Source: Cellulomonas sp. Root930
GTDB taxonomy: Bacteria > Actinomycetota > Actinomycetes > Actinomycetales > Cellulomonadaceae
NCBI GenBank assembly: GCA_001429255.1
Contig: LMJI01000001.1
Span: forward strand, 2,451,574 to 2,515,573
Reading direction: 5' to 3'
Length of the DNA: 64,000 nucleotides
A program made the translations under genes and the position numbers. The notes below the pieces were generated by a model that searched no databases, was not told the origin of the DNA, and saw only the letters and a list, made by a program, of their open reading frames with translations. Of the stretch, positions 52,791 to 61,434 are shown piece after piece (the stretch's first letter is position 1; each line of letters begins with the position of its first letter).

Positions 52791-54467
52791 TCAGTCCAGC
52801 GGCGCCGTCCAGCGCAGCAACGCTCCACGGCCCGACGGCGGCCTCTGCAGCGAGAAGGTGCCGCCGGACTGGCGGGCCCGGATCGCGAGGTTCTTCGTCC
52901 CGGAGGCGCGGGTGGGCGCCGCCGGGACGCCGACGCCGTCGTCCTCGACCTCCACGACGATGGAGCCCTGGGGCGGCGACGTGAGCATGAGGCGGACCGC
53001 GACCGAGTTGGAGTGGGCGTGCCGCGCGGTGTTCGACAGCGCCTCTCGGACCACCGCCACGACGTTGTTCGCCCGCCCGGGCGCCACGAGGTCGTCGAGG
53101 AGGGACGGCGCGGGCGACCACGGGGCGCCGTCGGCCAGCGAGTCGCCGTCGACGCTGATCAGCAGCGACGGGGCAAAGCCCAGGGAGGTTCGGGCGAGCT
53201 CCACCTCCGCGGCGACACGCTCCACCAACGGGGTGCCGACCCCACCGTCGTCCAGGGTGCGCACGACCACGCGGATCTGCTGGATCCCGGCGTCGACGAG
53301 GCCCAGTGCGGAGTCCAGCGTGCGGGCGAGCGCGGGCGGGAGGGGCTCGTCGGTGCTCGTCCGGGCACTCTCCAGCTGCATCCCTGCGGCGAAGAGCTGC
53401 TGGATGGCGAGGTCGTGCAGGTCGCGGGCGATGCGGGTGCGTTCGTCGTCGAGCACCGCCCGCCCCTGGGCCCGTCGGGCCTCGGCGAGGACGAACGCCA
53501 GCGCGGCCTGCGACGCGAACGTCCGGGAGAGCGCGAGGTCGCTGTCGGTGAAGGGCTCCGCGCCCGCGCGCCGCAGCAGCAGCATGACGCCGACGCCCTG
53601 GCCGGCAGCGCGCAGCGGTGCGAACAGGGCCGGCCCGTACCGTGCGAGCGCCGGACTGGCGGCGCCCTCCATCCTGCTGACGAACTGACCGGTGCCGTCG
53701 TCGAACGCCGAGCGGACGCGCTCGTCGTCCGTCAGGTCGAGACCGAGGAGCTCGTCCTCGCCGGCACCGGACACGATCTCCACCACCAGCTCGCCGCGGC
53801 GACCGGGAAGGACGAGTGCGGCGGTGTCTGCCTGGTCGATCTCCCGGGCCGACGAGGCGATGCGGACGAGCACGTCCTCGTCGCCGGTGTCCTCCAGCAG
53901 CATGGTGGTGATCACCTGCGCGGCCGTCAGCCACTGCTGCCGGCGCCGCTCGAGGGCGTAGAGCTGCGCGTTCTGCACCGCGACGGCGGCAGCCGCGGCC
54001 AGGGCGAGGACCACCGACTCGTCCTGCTCGTGGAACCCGCCGGTCTTCTCCGAGAGGTACAGCGTCCCGAACCTCGCCCCGCCGACGCGGACGGCCGCGC
54101 CCAGGAACGAGCCCATCGGCGGGTGACCGTGCGGCAGGCCCCGGAACGCCGGGTGTGCCGAGAGGTCGTGCAGGCGCAGCACGCCCTCGTCGGGGATGCT
54201 GCCCAGCACGCCCCACGCGTGCGGGGGGTGACCGAGGAAGGCGGCCGTGTCCTCGTCCACGCCGCTCTGCACGAACGTGGTCGACGTGCCGCTCTCGTCG
54301 ACGATGTTGATGGCGCCGTACCGAGCGCCGGTGAGCTCCGTGCTCGCCACGACGAACCTCGTGAGCAGGCTCTGGATGTCCAGGTCCGCTGCGAGGCCCA
54401 GGATGGCGTCGAGGAGGGCGACCTCGCTGTGCGACGGCGCGCGGCCGCTCGACTCGTCGACGCTCAC
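52791..54467 (-). CDS. DosS/DevS-like GAF-GAF sensor histidine kinase (second copy)
   Basis: 558 aa, soluble. It has the same architecture as the kinase at 3217-4929: two GAF domains (about 15-170 and 185-330), HisKA_3 with RTRIARDLHDLAIQQLF (phospho-acceptor His351) and an HATPase domain (REALSNTARHAHSNSVAV). LPHGHPPM in the first GAF domain keeps the DosS haem-ligand histidine (here His115). No response regulator gene is adjacent, so it is an orphan, as M. tuberculosis DosT is. The GTG at 54467 has GGGAGG upstream; the frame beyond it is not homologous. A DosR-type box lies 45 bases upstream. Confidence 0.87.
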   Translation of the reverse strand: MSVDESSGRAPSHSEVALLDAILGLAADLDIQSLLTRFVVASTELTGARYGAINIVDESGTSTTFVQSGVDEDTAAFLGHPPHAWGVLGSIPDEGVLRLHDLSAHPAFRGLPHGHPPMGSFLGAAVRVGGARFGTLYLSEKTGGFHEQDESVVLALAAAAAVAVQNAQLYALERRRQQWLTAAQVITTMLLEDTGDEDVLVRIASSAREIDQADTAALVLPGRRGELVVEIVSGAGEDELLGLDLTDDERVRSAFDDGTGQFVSRMEGAASPALARYGPALFAPLRAAGQGVGVMLLLRRAGAEPFTDSDLALSRTFASQAALAFVLAEARRAQGRAVLDDERTRIARDLHDLAIQQLFAAGMQLESARTSTDEPLPPALARTLDSALGLVDAGIQQIRVVVRTLDDGGVGTPLVERVAAEVELARTSLGFAPSLLISVDGDSLADGAPWSPAPSLLDDLVAPGRANNVVAVVREALSNTARHAHSNSVAVRLMLTSPPQGSIVVEVEDDGVGVPAAPTRASGTKNLAIRARQSGGTFSLQRPPSGRGALLRWTAPLD

Positions 54468-54511
54468 GCACGGCCTCCCGGAGTCGAAGCGCACCGGAAC
54501 CGGGTGCGCGA

Positions 54512-54525
54512 GGGACCAAGGTCCC
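54512..54525. promoter_or_regulatory. DosR-type box between the second kinase and gltD
   Basis: GGGACC-AA-GGTCCC, identical over 14 bases to the box before cydA. It lies 45 bases from the kinase start and about 107 bases upstream of the predicted gltD transcription start, so either gene could be its target. Confidence 0.65.
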
Positions 54526-54576
54526 ATGCCCCCAGGTCGGCGACCAACTGCCACGCCACACTGCCGAGCGTCCACC

Positions 54577-54590
54577 GGGACCTTCGGCTC
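54577..54590. promoter_or_regulatory. Second, imperfect DosR-type box before gltD
   Basis: GGGACC-TT-CGGCTC, resembling the asymmetric mycobacterial boxes with CGGCCC right halves. Its centre is 42.5 bases before the predicted gltD start, with 23 bases between box and -10 (22 at cydA). Confidence 0.5.
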
Positions 54591-54613
54591 GGCGGGCGCA
54601 CCTCCGTGACCCC

Positions 54614-54619
54614 TAGGGT
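54614..54619 (+). promoter_or_regulatory. Candidate -10 element of gltD
   Basis: TAGGGT, with no recognisable -35; the box at 54577-54590 ends just before the -35 position. Predicted transcription start near 54626. Confidence 0.45.
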
Positions 54620-54687
54620 GCATCCAGGTCAGGACCGTCGCGGGCGCACGCCCGGGGCCGAGGATCCCGGCACGAGGAGGCGGCGAC

Positions 54688-56160
54688 GTGGCGGACCCCC
54701 GGGGATTCCTGAAGATCCGGCAGCGCGAGCTTCCGACGGACCGGCCCGTCGACGTCCGCATCATGGACTGGCGCGAGGTGCACGCGCACCGCGCCGGCCA
54801 CCCGGACGACCTCACGATGGTGACCCGCCAGGCGGGTCGGTGCATGGACTGCGGCATCCCGTTCTGCCACAACGGCTGCCCGCTCGGCAACGTCGTGCCC
54901 GACTGGAACGACCTCGTGTGGCGCGGGCAGTGGGCCGACGCGAGCGACCGCCTGCACATGACCAACAACTTCCCGGACTTCACCGGCAGGCTCTGCCCCG
55001 CACCGTGCGAGACGGCGTGCGTGCTCGGCATCACCGAGCCGCCGATCACGATCAAGAACGTCGAGGTCACGATCGTCGACGAGGCGTTCGACCGCGGTCT
55101 GGTCCAGCCGCAGCTCCCGCAGTGGATGACCGGCAAGACCGTGGCGATCGTCGGGTCGGGACCGGCCGGGCTCGCGGCGGCGCAGCAGCTGACCCGGTCG
55201 GGCCACACGGTCGCCGTCTTCGAGCGCGCCGACCGGCCCGGTGGTCTGCTCCGGTACGGGATCCCCGAGTTCAAGATGGAGAAGCGGCACGTGGACCGCC
55301 GCCTCGCGCAGATGGAGGCCGAGGGCACCCGGTTCCACAACGGGGTCGCCGTCGGTACGGACGTCACCGGCAAGCAGCTGCGCGAGCGCTACGACGCGGT
55401 CGTCCTGGCCGTCGGGTCGACGATCCCGCGTGACCTGCCCGTGCCCGGCCGGGACGCCGGCGGTGTGCTGCAGGCGATGCAGTACCTGGTGCCCGCCAAC
55501 CGGGTCGCGCTCGGAGAGGTCGTGGAGGGGCAGACCCTCGCGACGGACAAGGACGTCGTCGTGGTCGGCGGGGGTGACACGGGGGCGGACTGCGTCGGCA
55601 CGGCGATCCGGCAGGGTGCCCGGTCCGTCACGCAGCTGGAGATCATGCCGCGCCCGCCGCAGGAGCGCCCCGCCACCCAGCCGTGGCCGACGTACCCGAT
55701 GATCTACCGCGTCGCCAGCGCCCACGAGGAGGGCGGCGAGCGGGTCTACGCCGTCAGCACGCAGGAGATCCTGGCCGACGAGGACGGGCAGGTGCGCGCG
55801 CTGCGCCTGGTCGAGGTCGAGCTCGTCGACGGGCGGTTCCAGCCGGTCGAGGGCTCGGTGCACGAGATCCCCGCGCAGCTCGTGCTGCTGGCCATGGGCT
55901 TCACGGGTCCGGAGCAGGGATCGCTGCTCGACCAGCTCGGCGTGGACCTGACGGAGCGGGGGACCGTCGGGCGGGACGACGACTTCGCGACGAACGTGCC
56001 GGGCGTCTTCGTGGCGGGCGACGCCGGTCGCGGCCAGTCGCTGATCGTGTGGGCGATCGCCGAGGGCCGGTCCGCCGCTGCGGCGGTCGACACGTACCTG
56101 TCGGGGCTCACCGAGCTCCCGTCGCCGATCCGCGCGAGCACGGGGGCGCTCCGCCCCTGA
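54688..56160 (+). CDS. gltD: Glutamate synthase small subunit (GltD) type NADPH oxidoreductase
   Basis: 490 aa flavoprotein that passes electrons from NADPH to a partner, normally the GltB large subunit. The N-terminal iron-sulfur cysteines are in CMDCGIPFCHNGCPLGN and CPAPCETAC. The FAD motif is IVGSGPAGLAAAQQL, the NADPH motif VVVGGGDTGADCVGTA, and the second FAD block FVAGDAGRGQSLIVWAIAEG. GTG start with GAGGAGG seven bases upstream. No gltB is nearby; a stand-alone copy preceded by DosR-type boxes could serve another electron acceptor or low-oxygen nitrogen metabolism. Confidence 0.88.
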   Translation: MADPRGFLKIRQRELPTDRPVDVRIMDWREVHAHRAGHPDDLTMVTRQAGRCMDCGIPFCHNGCPLGNVVPDWNDLVWRGQWADASDRLHMTNNFPDFTGRLCPAPCETACVLGITEPPITIKNVEVTIVDEAFDRGLVQPQLPQWMTGKTVAIVGSGPAGLAAAQQLTRSGHTVAVFERADRPGGLLRYGIPEFKMEKRHVDRRLAQMEAEGTRFHNGVAVGTDVTGKQLRERYDAVVLAVGSTIPRDLPVPGRDAGGVLQAMQYLVPANRVALGEVVEGQTLATDKDVVVVGGGDTGADCVGTAIRQGARSVTQLEIMPRPPQERPATQPWPTYPMIYRVASAHEEGGERVYAVSTQEILADEDGQVRALRLVEVELVDGRFQPVEGSVHEIPAQLVLLAMGFTGPEQGSLLDQLGVDLTERGTVGRDDDFATNVPGVFVAGDAGRGQSLIVWAIAEGRSAAAAVDTYLSGLTELPSPIRASTGALRP

Positions 56161-56179
56161 CCGACAGGGGCTCCGCGCG

Positions 56180-56695
56180 TCAGGCCTCCTGGTGCGCGTC
56201 CGCGCCGACCCTGTGCAGCTGGAACAGGAAGGGCTCCGCCATCCCGCGGGAGTCCATGGCGCCCAGGACCGTGTCGTCGTCGACGGCGCGGAAGGCGTCG
56301 ATGACGGGCAGGTCGTCGTAGACCATCGCCGCCGACACCAGGCCCCGGTATCGCACCTCACGCAGGCGCGCGCGAGGTCGGCGCGTCGACATCAGCGGGC
56401 GGGCCACGGCGAACGCGCGGGCCGCCGGCGGGGTGCGCAGCAGCGGAGCCGCCCGCAGCACCACCGCGAAGGGGACCAGGGCAGGGTTGAGGCTCGTCAG
56501 GCCGCGCCGGGAGCGGAAGACCAGCGGCCGGACCCGTTCGTCGTCGTCGAACTGCTTGCCGAACCAGCCGAGCCGCTCCAGCACGCCGTCGAGCCGGTGC
56601 CCGGTCGGCACCGTCGAGCCCCGCCACAGCCCGCGCAGGCTCCCCGTCGGCACGGCCGGCAGCGCGTCGAAGCGCTCGAGCGCCGCGTCGGTCAC
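56180..56695 (-). CDS. DUF4334 domain-containing protein (GXWXG type)
   Basis: 171 aa. The N-terminal GSLRGLWRGSTVPTGHRLDG is the GXWXG motif, followed by ERLGWFGKQFDDDERVRPLV. The C-terminal half (REVRYRGLVSAAMVYDDLPV, IDAFRAVDDDTVLGAMD) matches DUF4334, small beta-barrel proteins of unknown, possibly lipid-binding, function. GTG start. It ends 12 bases before the IclR gene stop lies upstream, on the same strand, so it may be read from that promoter. Confidence 0.75.
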   Translation of the reverse strand: MTDAALERFDALPAVPTGSLRGLWRGSTVPTGHRLDGVLERLGWFGKQFDDDERVRPLVFRSRRGLTSLNPALVPFAVVLRAAPLLRTPPAARAFAVARPLMSTRRPRARLREVRYRGLVSAAMVYDDLPVIDAFRAVDDDTVLGAMDSRGMAEPFLFQLHRVGADAHQEA

Positions 56696-56707
56696 GGGCG
56701 TCCCGGC

Positions 56708-57496
56708 TCAGCGCACCATGCTGTGGTCGTACTCGGGTGACAGCCGCGCCTTGACGCTCAGGAGCGTCTCGATGATGAAGTCCTCGCGCCCAGCCAGGCG
56801 GCTGATCGGCACGGCGACGCTCACACCGTCGACCGCGGGGCGGGCGAACGGCAGTGCGACACCGAAGCAGCGCACCCCGATGCAGGACTCCTCGCTCTCG
56901 GTCGCGTAGCCGAGCCGCGCGGCGTCGTCGATGATCCCGAGCAGGGCGTCGCGGTCGGTCACCGTCTGCGAGGTGATGCGCGCGATCGTCTGGGGGACGA
57001 GGCCGGCGCGGACCTCGGCGGGTCGCTCGGCCAGGATCGCGCGCCCGAGGGCGGTGGAGAAGGCGGGCAGGCGCCGCCCGACGGGGGAGTGCATGCGCAG
57101 GGGGTGCACGGACTCGCGCTTGGCCGTGTAGATGACCTGGTTCCCGGCGAGCCGGCCCAGGTTGACGGTCTCCTCCGTGGCGCCCGCGATCTCGTCCATG
57201 ATCGCCTGGGCGCGCGCGAGCACCGGGTCGCCGGCCAGGTACGCGGAGCTGACCACCAGCGAGTGGATGCCCAGCTGGTAGACGCTGCCGGTCTGGTCGG
57301 TCTCGAGCCACCCGCGGTCGGTCATCGTCTTCAGGAGCGCGTGCAGGCTGCTCTTCGGGATCCCCAGCCGGGTCGACAGCTGCAGCTGGGTCCCGGGGCC
57401 GCTCGCCGCGATCTCGTCGAGGAGGTCCAGGGCGCGAGCGGCCGACTTCACGGGGCCGGCGGCGCCGAGGGTGCCGTTCGGGTGCGGGGACTGCAT
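56708..57496 (-). CDS. IclR-family transcriptional regulator (second uronate cluster)
   Basis: 262 aa: winged helix-turn-helix (TQLQLSTRLGIPKSSLHALL) and IclR effector domain (about 85-255, with SPVGRRLPAFSTALGRAIL and EESCIGVRCFGVALPF). The ATG at 57496 has AGGAGG eight bases upstream; the longer open frame starts in the promoter region and was rejected. It is divergent from kduI copy 2, and ATGGA-N6-TCCAT between them is the candidate operator. Confidence 0.9.
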   Translation of the reverse strand: MQSPHPNGTLGAAGPVKSAARALDLLDEIAASGPGTQLQLSTRLGIPKSSLHALLKTMTDRGWLETDQTGSVYQLGIHSLVVSSAYLAGDPVLARAQAIMDEIAGATEETVNLGRLAGNQVIYTAKRESVHPLRMHSPVGRRLPAFSTALGRAILAERPAEVRAGLVPQTIARITSQTVTDRDALLGIIDDAARLGYATESEESCIGVRCFGVALPFARPAVDGVSVAVPISRLAGREDFIIETLLSVKARLSPEYDHSMVR

Positions 57497-57571
57497 CGCA
57501 GAGCCTCCTGATCTTCCGCGCATCTCGCACGCGCGGAGCGTTCCTCCGACTGTACCCGCTCGTCCACATAC

Positions 57572-57587
57572 ATGGACGGACTTCCAT
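57572..57587. promoter_or_regulatory. Candidate IclR operator upstream of the second kduI
   Basis: ATGGA-CGGACT-TCCAT, a 5-bp inverted repeat immediately upstream of the -35 element. It shares TACATGGA with the repeated element before the first uronate operon. Confidence 0.4.
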
Positions 57588-57590
57588 CCC

Positions 57591-57619
57591 TTGACCGTGG
57601 TGTGGGTCACGTGTACGTT
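57591..57619 (+). promoter_or_regulatory. Promoter of the second kduI-kduD-ABC cluster
   Basis: TTGACC and TACGTT separated by 17 bases; transcription start near 57626, about 39 bases before the kduI start. Confidence 0.6.
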
Positions 57620-57664
57620 CACGATTCACATAGACGAACACAGTTCATGAAACAGGGAGCACAT

Positions 57665-58483
57665 GTGATCCAGGTCCGGTATTCGACATCGCCGTCGAGT
57701 GTGGAGACAGCAACCACTGCGGACCTGCGGGAGAACTTTCTCGTCGACGACCTGTTCGAGACCGGCGAGGTGCACGGCGTCTACACGCACGACGACCGGA
57801 TGATCGTCGGGGGAGCCGTCCCGGGTCACGAGCGCCTCGAGCTGCCGTCGTGGTCGGAGGTCCTCGGGACCGGCTCGCACCTGGAGCGTCGCGAGCTCGG
57901 CGTCGTCAACGTCGGGGAGACCGGGCACGTCCTCGTGGACGGGGAGAAGTTCGAGCTCGGTCACCTCGACGGGCTGTACGTGGGCCGGGGCAGCGAGGTC
58001 GCGTTCACCGGCGCCGACGCCGCGTTCTACTTCGTGTCGGCCGGCGCCGGCGCCACCTACCCCACGACCTCACTGGTCCACGACGAGGTCAGCGGGGTGT
58101 CGATCGGCAGCGCCCAGGGCGCCAGCGAGCGCAACCTCTACCGCTACGCGTGGGGTTCCGAGCTGAAGACGGCGACCCTGCAGTTCGGCGTCACGGTCCT
58201 GACCGACGGCTCGGTGTGGAACACGCTCCCGCCGCACCTGCACGACCGCCGCACCGAGGTCTACCTCTACGTCGACCTGGCCGACGACGGCCGGGTCTTC
58301 CACTTCCTCGGCAAGCCCGGCGCCACGCGGCACCTCATCCTCGGCAACCGGCAGGCCGTCATCTCGCCCCCGTGGTCCATCCACGCCGGTGCGGGCACCA
58401 GCTCCTACGCCTTCATCTGGGCGATGTCCGGTGAGAACACGGAGTACACCGACCTCGCGCCCGTCCCGCTGGAGCAGCTGTGA
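57665..58483 (+). CDS. kduI: 5-keto-4-deoxyuronate isomerase (copy 2)
   Basis: 272 aa cupin-fold isomerase with the same reaction as the copy at 24629. Metal ligands are in PPHLHDRRTEVYLYVDL, and the C-terminal SIHAGAGTSSYAFIWAMSGEN is conserved. The GTG at 57665 is preferred because GGGAG ends five bases before it; an upstream ATG at 57647 lacks a site. GTGA overlap with kduD. Sequence divergence from copy 1 is clear along the length, so this is not a recent duplication. Confidence 0.94.
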   Translation: MIQVRYSTSPSSVETATTADLRENFLVDDLFETGEVHGVYTHDDRMIVGGAVPGHERLELPSWSEVLGTGSHLERRELGVVNVGETGHVLVDGEKFELGHLDGLYVGRGSEVAFTGADAAFYFVSAGAGATYPTTSLVHDEVSGVSIGSAQGASERNLYRYAWGSELKTATLQFGVTVLTDGSVWNTLPPHLHDRRTEVYLYVDLADDGRVFHFLGKPGATRHLILGNRQAVISPPWSIHAGAGTSSYAFIWAMSGENTEYTDLAPVPLEQL

Positions 58484-59238
58484 CGCGATCACCCTTCGAC
58501 CTGTCCGGCACGCGTGCCGTCGTGACCGGTGCCGGTCGCGGGCTCGGCCGGGGCGTGGCGCTCGGTCTCGCCGCGGCAGGTGCCGACCTGGTGCTCGTCG
58601 GACGGCGCGACAGCCACACCGAGACGGAGAAGGCGGTCCGCGACCTCGGCCGCGACGTGGAGGTCGTCGAGCTCGACCTGGGGGACCACGCCGCCGTCGC
58701 CGCCGTCGGCGCGCAGATCTCGGACCGGTACGAGGTCGACATCCTGGTGAACAACGCCGGCGTCATCGACCGGCACGACGCCGTCGACGTCACGCAGGAC
58801 TCCTGGAGCGCGGTGCTCGACATCAACCTGTCAGGACTCTTCTTCCTCACCCAGCAGCTCGGTGGCCCCATGGTCGAGCGCGGGCGCGGGAAGGTCGTGA
58901 ACATCGCCAGCCTGCTGTCCTTCCAGGGCGGCATCCGCGTGATCTCCTACACGGCCAGCAAGCACGGCGTCGCCGGCCTCACCAAGGCCCTGGCCAACGA
59001 GTGGGGCCCGCACGGCGTCCAGGTCAACGCCATCGCGCCGGGCTACATGGCCACCGACAACACGCAGGCCCTGCGCGACGATCCCGACCGGGCGCGTGCG
59101 ATCCTCGAGCGGATCCCGGCCGGACGCTGGGGCACACCCGACGACATCGCCGGCACGGCCGTGTTCCTCAGCTCCTCGGCAGCCGACTACGTCAACGGGC
59201 ACGTGCTCGTGGTGGACGGGGGCTGGATGGCGCGCTGA
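58480..59238 (+). CDS. kduD: 2-deoxy-D-gluconate 3-dehydrogenase (SDR)
   Basis: 252 aa short-chain dehydrogenase that reduces the KduI product to 2-keto-3-deoxygluconate. GAGRGLGRGVALGL binds the cofactor; NNAG, SLLSFQGG and YTASK complete the active site, and the C-terminal GGWMAR is shared with the SDR at 20211. Translationally coupled to kduI. The KDG it makes would need the kinase and aldolase encoded at 18419-20162, as none lies in this cluster within the window. Confidence 0.9.
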   Translation: MTRSPFDLSGTRAVVTGAGRGLGRGVALGLAAAGADLVLVGRRDSHTETEKAVRDLGRDVEVVELDLGDHAAVAAVGAQISDRYEVDILVNNAGVIDRHDAVDVTQDSWSAVLDINLSGLFFLTQQLGGPMVERGRGKVVNIASLLSFQGGIRVISYTASKHGVAGLTKALANEWGPHGVQVNAIAPGYMATDNTQALRDDPDRARAILERIPAGRWGTPDDIAGTAVFLSSSAADYVNGHVLVVDGGWMAR

Positions 59239-59344
59239 CCGAGCTGGCACTCCCGACGTTCCTGACGCCGCTTACGCGGCCTCACGCACCACCCTCTCGG
59301 AATTGTCCCGCCGGAGTTTCTGGCACTACGGAAGAGGATCAACG

Positions 59345-60430
59345 ATGATCTGCAAGTCACGTTCCGCCGTTGCGCTGCTCGGTCTGTCGCTGGCGGCCAT
59401 GGCCCTCGCGGGCTGCACCGAGGCGTCCAGCGCCGAGGAAGGCGGCTCTGCCGCCACCGGCTCGTGCGACCCCGCCGACGTCAAGCTGGTCGGCCAGGTC
59501 CGCAACGAGTCCAACCCCTACGAGGCGTCCTGGCTCGACGGCGGCGACGCGTTCGCCGAGTCGGTCGGGCTGGAGCAGCAGCGGCTCACGTACGACGGTG
59601 AGTCCACGAAGCAGCAGGAGCAGATCCGCCAGGTCCTCGCGGGCGACACCGACTGCCTCGTGCTCAACGTCCTGCCCAACGGCGATGCGGACACGAAGCC
59701 GATCGTCGAGGGCGCCGAGGCGGCCGGGGCCTTCCTGGTCACCCAGTGGAACAAGCCCGCCGACCTCAACCCCGTCGACTACGACAGCTGGCTCAGCCAC
59801 ATCACCTACAACGGCATCGAGTCCGGCAAGCAGATCGGTGACGCGCTGGCCGAGGCCATCGGCGGCGAGGGCGGCATCATCGCGCTCCAGGGCATCCTCG
59901 ACACCGGGGCGGCCAAGGACCGGTTCGCCGGCCTCGAGGAGTCCCTCGCCGAGAACGCGGGCGTCGAGCTCCTCGACCAGCAGACCGCGAACTTCTCCCG
60001 CCAGGAGGCGCTCGCCGTCACCGAGACCCTGCTGACCAAGCACGGCGACAAGGTCAAGGGCATCTGGGCCGCCAACGACGACATGGCGCTGGGCGCCCTG
60101 CAGGCCCTCGAGCAGGCCGGCCGCACCGACGTGGCCGTGGTCGGCATCGACGCCGTCCCGGACGCGCTGACCGCCATCAAGGACGGCACGATGACCGCGA
60201 CCGTCTCGAGCGACGGCCCCTGGCAGGGCGGTATCGGCCTCGCCATCGGCTACTGCGTGGCCACCGGCGAGCTGGCGGTCGAGGACATCGCCGACGAGAA
60301 CCGCGCGTTCTTCGCCGAGCAGTTCCTCATCACCGACGAGAACGTCGCCGACTTCCTCACCCCGAAGACCGACCCCGCCGACTTCGAGTGCGACAACGTC
60401 TTCAACCGTGTGGCAGGTCCGCTGTCGTGA
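59345..60430 (+). CDS. Sugar ABC transporter substrate-binding lipoprotein
   Basis: 361 aa. A signal peptide with lipobox LAGC (Cys about residue 22) anchors it outside the membrane. The body is a type I periplasmic-binding fold (RbsB-like): KLVGQVRNESNPYEASWLDG, NDDMALGALQALEQAG and VVGIDAVPDALTAIKDG. The ATG at 59345 follows GGAAGAGG. Its stop overlaps the permease start. Probably binds a uronate or oligogalacturonide, from context. Confidence 0.9.
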   Translation: MICKSRSAVALLGLSLAAMALAGCTEASSAEEGGSAATGSCDPADVKLVGQVRNESNPYEASWLDGGDAFAESVGLEQQRLTYDGESTKQQEQIRQVLAGDTDCLVLNVLPNGDADTKPIVEGAEAAGAFLVTQWNKPADLNPVDYDSWLSHITYNGIESGKQIGDALAEAIGGEGGIIALQGILDTGAAKDRFAGLEESLAENAGVELLDQQTANFSRQEALAVTETLLTKHGDKVKGIWAANDDMALGALQALEQAGRTDVAVVGIDAVPDALTAIKDGTMTATVSSDGPWQGGIGLAIGYCVATGELAVEDIADENRAFFAEQFLITDENVADFLTPKTDPADFECDNVFNRVAGPLS

Positions 60431-61434
60431 CCATGACATCCCCCGCCGAGGACGTTGTCGCGGCGCGCCCCCAGCCTCGGCGGGGGGTGTCCTTCCGGGA
60501 CGCCGGTCCTCCGATCGCCCTCGTGGTGATCGTGATCGTCTTCTCACTGCTCAGCTCGCAGTTCCGCACGCTGGGCAACTTCCAGAACATCCTCGACGCG
60601 GCCTCCGTCCTGGCCGTCGTCACCTGCGGCGCCACGTTCGTGCTGCTGATGGGCTCGATCGACCTGTCGGCGGCCGGGGTGATGGCCACGTCGGCCATCA
60701 CGGTGGCGCTGCTGGTCGAGAACAACCGCAACGGCAACGACCTTGGGTTCCTGGGCATCGCGATCGCGATCGCCCTGGGCGCGGCGCTCGGGTGCCTGAG
60801 CGGGGTGCTGCTCATGGTGCTCAAGGTCCCGTCGTTCATGACCACCCTGGGCGTCTCGGCCATCGGGATCGGCATCGCGACGCTCCTGTTCGCCGGCGTC
60901 CAGCCCAACATCACGGACGCCGCGCTGGAGAGCTGGGCGACCGACCGGCTCCTCGGGTTCACCTATCTCACGTGGATCGCGGCGGGCTGCGTGCTCGTCG
61001 GCTGGCTCATCCAGCGCTACACCCGGCTCGGCCGCTACGCCTACGCCATCGGCGGCGCCGAGGAGGTGCTCGGGCTGTCGGGCGTCAAGGTCGCGCCGTA
61101 CAAGGTGGCGGTCTTCACGCTGGCCGGCGCCTTCTACGGGCTCGGCGCGGTCATGGTGACCAGCCAGCTCGGCGCCGGGCTGGTGCAGGCCGGCGCCGAC
61201 TTCACCTTCTCGTCCATCACCGCCGCCGTCGTCGGCGGCACCCTGCTCACCGGCGGCCGAGGGGGAGTCCTGCACTCCACCGTCGGCGTGCTGCTGATCG
61301 TGGTCCTGACCAACGGCCTCGTGCAGATCGGGGTCAGCCCGTACTGGCAGGGCGGCGTGCAGGGTCTCATCGTCGTCATCGCCGTCGCCGCGGCCGCCGT
61401 GCCGCTGCGCCACAGGAACCAGGTCGTCAAGTGA
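60427..61434 (+). CDS. Sugar ABC transporter permease 1 (RbsC type)
   Basis: 335 aa, about eight to ten hydrophobic helices. The family motifs are FVLLMGSIDLSAAGVMATSA, KVPSFMTTLGVSAIGIG, RYAYAIGGAEEVLGLSGVKV and AAVVGGTLLTGGRGGVLHST. The GTG start overlaps the lipoprotein stop; a second in-frame ATG follows at 60433. One of two permeases in this cluster, which would form a heterodimer. Confidence 0.9.
   Translation: MTMTSPAEDVVAARPQPRRGVSFRDAGPPIALVVIVIVFSLLSSQFRTLGNFQNILDAASVLAVVTCGATFVLLMGSIDLSAAGVMATSAITVALLVENNRNGNDLGFLGIAIAIALGAALGCLSGVLLMVLKVPSFMTTLGVSAIGIGIATLLFAGVQPNITDAALESWATDRLLGFTYLTWIAAGCVLVGWLIQRYTRLGRYAYAIGGAEEVLGLSGVKVAPYKVAVFTLAGAFYGLGAVMVTSQLGAGLVQAGADFTFSSITAAVVGGTLLTGGRGGVLHSTVGVLLIVVLTNGLVQIGVSPYWQGGVQGLIVVIAVAAAAVPLRHRNQVVK

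Noticed and set aside
59267..59281. Short hairpin GCCGC-TTAC-GCGGC between kduD and the ABC lipoprotein gene
   Set aside because: A 5-bp stem without a T-run is too weak in this base composition to call a terminator; expression probably continues into the transporter genes.
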